Positions 62,492-64,000 of a DNA stretch of 64,000 nucleotides are shown here, piece after piece (the first letter of the stretch is position 1; every line of letters starts with the position of its first letter). The position numbers and the translations under genes were made by a program. A model generated the notes under the pieces. The model was not told the DNA's origin. It ran no database searches and worked only from the letters and a program-made list of their open reading frames with translations. Source of the DNA: Pseudomonas sp. ICMP 561 (GTDB lineage Bacteria; Pseudomonadota; Gammaproteobacteria; Pseudomonadales; Pseudomonadaceae); the NCBI RefSeq assembly GCF_002699985.1, contig NZ_LKBT01000001.1, forward strand, positions 372,001-436,000. The letters run 5' to 3'.

Positions 62492-62911
62492 ATGGATACG
62501 CTTTATACCGGCATCGCAACTGCAACCGGCGGCCGTGATGGTCGTGCTGTTTCCAGCGACAACATCCTCGACGTGAAACTCGCTACGCCAAAAGAACTGG
62601 GCGGCGCAGGTGGTGCAGCCACCAACCCTGAGCAACTGTTCGCTGCCGGTTACTCGGCCTGCTTCATTGGTGCGCTGAAATTCGTCGCGGGCCAGAGCAA
62701 GCGCACTATTCCGGCTGACGCCTCGATCACTACCCATGTCGGCATCGGCCAGATTCCTGGCGGTTTCGGTCTGGACATCGACCTGAACATCAACCTGCCA
62801 GGCCTGGAACAAGCGGACGCCGAGCAACTGGTTGAAGCGGCTCACCAGGTGTGCCCGTACTCGAACGCTACCCGCGGCAACGTTGATGTGCGCCTGCACG
62901 TAACCGTATAA
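62492..62911 (+). CDS. ohr: Organic hydroperoxide resistance protein Ohr
   Basis: A 139-residue OsmC/Ohr-family thiol peroxidase. The two catalytic Cys are at 57 (AAGYSACFIGAL) and 121 (HQVCPYSNATRGN), with the Ohr-type opening YTGIATATGGRDGRAVSSD. It reduces organic hydroperoxides with a lipoamide reductant. AATGAGGTGA precedes the ATG. It is paired with ohrR upstream. Confidence 0.97.
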   Translation: MDTLYTGIATATGGRDGRAVSSDNILDVKLATPKELGGAGGAATNPEQLFAAGYSACFIGALKFVAGQSKRTIPADASITTHVGIGQIPGGFGLDIDLNINLPGLEQADAEQLVEAAHQVCPYSNATRGNVDVRLHVTV

Positions 62912-62946
62912 CCGCAACGGTTCCAGGTGCTGCGGAATGGCCGAAA

Positions 62947-63038
62947 CCTGTGGGAATTCATTCGCGAAGAGGCCAGTACAGCCGACACGCTTCTGTTGGC
63001 TGATACATAGCTTTCGCGAATGAATTCGCTTCCACAAG
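62947..63038. repeat. REP doublet (REPIN), GGGAATTCATTCGCGAA class
   Basis: The arms are CTGTGGGAATTCATTCGCGA and TCGCGAATGAATTCGCTTCC. It is the only member of this class in the window. Confidence 0.88.
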
Positions 63039-63068
63039 GGCAGCCATGTTCGTTCGACAAGCGCCCAC

Positions 63069-63100
63069 AAAAAAGCCCGCATCGCTGCGGGCTTTTTGTT
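63069..63100 (-). terminator. Intrinsic terminator of efp
   Basis: The stem AAGCCCGCA/TGCGGGCTT around TCGC has T residues on the minus strand. It also has TTTTTG on the plus strand, so it may end ohr transcripts as well. Confidence 0.88.
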
Positions 63101-63120
63101 GAACGCGGTAAAAGCTGTGC

Positions 63121-63690
63121 TTATTTAGCACGGCCTTTGTAGGAACCGCCTTCACGTGTATCGATCTCGATGCGGTCACCGATTTCGATGAAATCAGCTA
63201 CTTGCAGCTCGGTACCGTTGGCCAGCTTGGCAGGCTTCATCACCTTGCCGGAAGTGTCGCCACGAGCCGAACCTTCGGTGTAGTCAACTACGCGCACAAT
63301 GGTGGTTGGCAGCTCTACGGAAACCAGACGCTCTTCGAAGAAGATCGCTTCGCAAACGTCGGTCATGCCTTCTTCCACGAATGGCAGAACGGCTTCGATG
63401 TCTTCAGCGTTCAGCTCGTACATGGTGTAGTCAGTGGTGTCCATGAACGTGTAGGTGTCGCCGCTGATGAAGGACAGTGTCGCTTCTTTGCGGTCGAGGA
63501 TTACGTCGTCCAGTTTGTCATCAGCGCTGTAAACGATCTCGGTCTTGTAACCGGTCAGCAGGTTTTTCAGCTTGGTTTTCATGATGGCGCTGTTACGACC
63601 GGACTTGGTGAATTCAGCTTTCTGAACCAGCCAAGGGTCATTTTCAAGACGAATCACGGTACCGGGTTTGAGTTCTTTACCAGTTTTCAT
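63121..63690 (-). CDS. efp: Translation elongation factor P
   Basis: A 189-residue, three-domain EF-P that relieves ribosome stalling at polyproline. The tip loop is TKSGRNSA with Arg32 in place of the Lys of E. coli EF-P. This is the Pseudomonas-type EF-P modified by EarP-dependent rhamnosylation, and an earP-like gene lies just upstream on the same strand. Confidence 0.98.
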   Translation of the reverse strand: MKTGKELKPGTVIRLENDPWLVQKAEFTKSGRNSAIMKTKLKNLLTGYKTEIVYSADDKLDDVILDRKEATLSFISGDTYTFMDTTDYTMYELNAEDIEAVLPFVEEGMTDVCEAIFFEERLVSVELPTTIVRVVDYTEGSARGDTSGKVMKPAKLANGTELQVADFIEIGDRIEIDTREGGSYKGRAK

Positions 63691-63787
63691 TGCGTATATC
63701 CGAATTTGGATGGAATTTGCCGAGGCTCTGTACGAGAAACCACTTCGCGCGTGTCACGCGAAGGTCTTTTTCGTACAGAGCCTAATC

Positions 63788-64000
63788 TCAAGGCCGCGTA
63801 TCATACGAAACTCCACAAAACAGTACCAGCGCCGTCGCAAGATCAGCGTGGGAAGCTTGCTGTACACACCAGCTTTCAGCGTGGTTCGCGATCTCTGACC
63901 AGTGCTCAAGCAGCGCCTGCCAGCTTTCAGCGCCCTTCTCGCCCGCATTCCAGGTGCGCCAGAAGCCGCTCAACGCCTTTGCAGCCTCGGGCGAGAGCCC
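63788..64000 (-). CDS. earP: EarP, EF-P arginine rhamnosyltransferase (C-terminal end only)
   Basis: The last 70 residues of a frame entering from the right edge (GLSPEAAKALSGFWRTWNAG...), ending at 63788. The segment NAGEKGAESWQALLEHW matches my recollection of the EarP C-terminus. EarP attaches rhamnose from dTDP-rhamnose to Arg32 of EF-P. Position immediately upstream of efp on the same strand, with about 97 bases between, is the conserved arrangement. The start and catalytic residues are outside the window. Confidence 0.85.
   Translation of the reverse strand, partial: GLSPEAAKALSGFWRTWNAGEKGAESWQALLEHWSEIANHAESWCVQQASHADLATALVLFCGVSYDTRP

Overview
The window is about 64 kb of a plant-associated Pseudomonas chromosome of the P. 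syringae group. P. viridiflava, or a P. syringae lineage with an atypical Hrp island, seems most likely. The evidence is a GC-rich backbone gene set in typical Pseudomonas order, dense Pseudomonas-type REP/REPIN palindromes, P. syringae-type hrp/hrc genes driven by perfect hrp boxes, and an AvrE-family effector. No database search was possible, so the species is an inference.

Positions 1-14.9 kb: part of a Hrp type III secretion island. The 3' part of avrE and a small downstream ORF (+) converge on shcE-hrpV-hrpT-hrcC-hrpG-hrpF (-), then hrpE-hrpD-hrcJ-hrpB-hrpZ-hrpA (-), then one enhancer-binding regulator, hrpS, with no hrpR beside it. avrE/shcE lie where hrcU would normally follow hrpV. 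This agrees with the single-component (S-PAI/A-PAI) architecture I recall for P. viridiflava and atypical P. syringae. A 1.1-kb spacer between avrE and shcE holds an inverted pair of ~280-bp repeats around two REPINs. At the island edge, a Rap1a/Tai-fold periplasmic protein gene sits behind a perfect hrp box. This is the most unusual item in the window.

Positions 15-22.3 kb: sulfur metabolism. A LysR regulator is divergent from a thiol dioxygenase that is translationally coupled to a four-domain rhodanese, followed by a sulfonate-type binding protein, an NtaA/DszA-type flavin monooxygenase and an acyl-CoA-dehydrogenase-like protein. Positions 22.7-24.7 kb: a chemoreceptor behind a FliA-type promoter.

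Positions 25-34.1 kb: a catabolic and uptake cluster, probably for acidic sugars. It has an enolase-superfamily dehydratase, a complete Dpp/Opp-type ABC transporter, a KdgM-family porin and two divergent paralogous GntR/FCD regulators. A sigma70-like promoter and a palindromic operator precede it.

Positions 34.2-43.2 kb: a BisC-type molybdoenzyme with a 13-bp inverted repeat upstream, nirBD with a leader terminator, a HipBA module with five repeated operator-like motifs, and four tandem copies of a tRNA-Glu/tRNA-Gly pair.

Positions 43.3-64 kb: conserved backbone. A membrane-anchored protein, fRMsr (msrC) with an AAA ATPase, then sagS-gpx-msrB-alaA-htpX (the order I recall around P. aeruginosa sagS, minus ospR), tpm, a DODA-type dioxygenase, a DEAD-box helicase, a crotonase, a 177-bp MITE-like element, a spermidine-synthase-like protein, class II DAHP synthase, a DUF1127 protein, LysR, a TSUP exporter, ohrR-ohr, efp and the 3' end of earP. 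The genes of 44-50 kb and 61-63 kb form a strong peroxide/methionine-sulfoxide theme.
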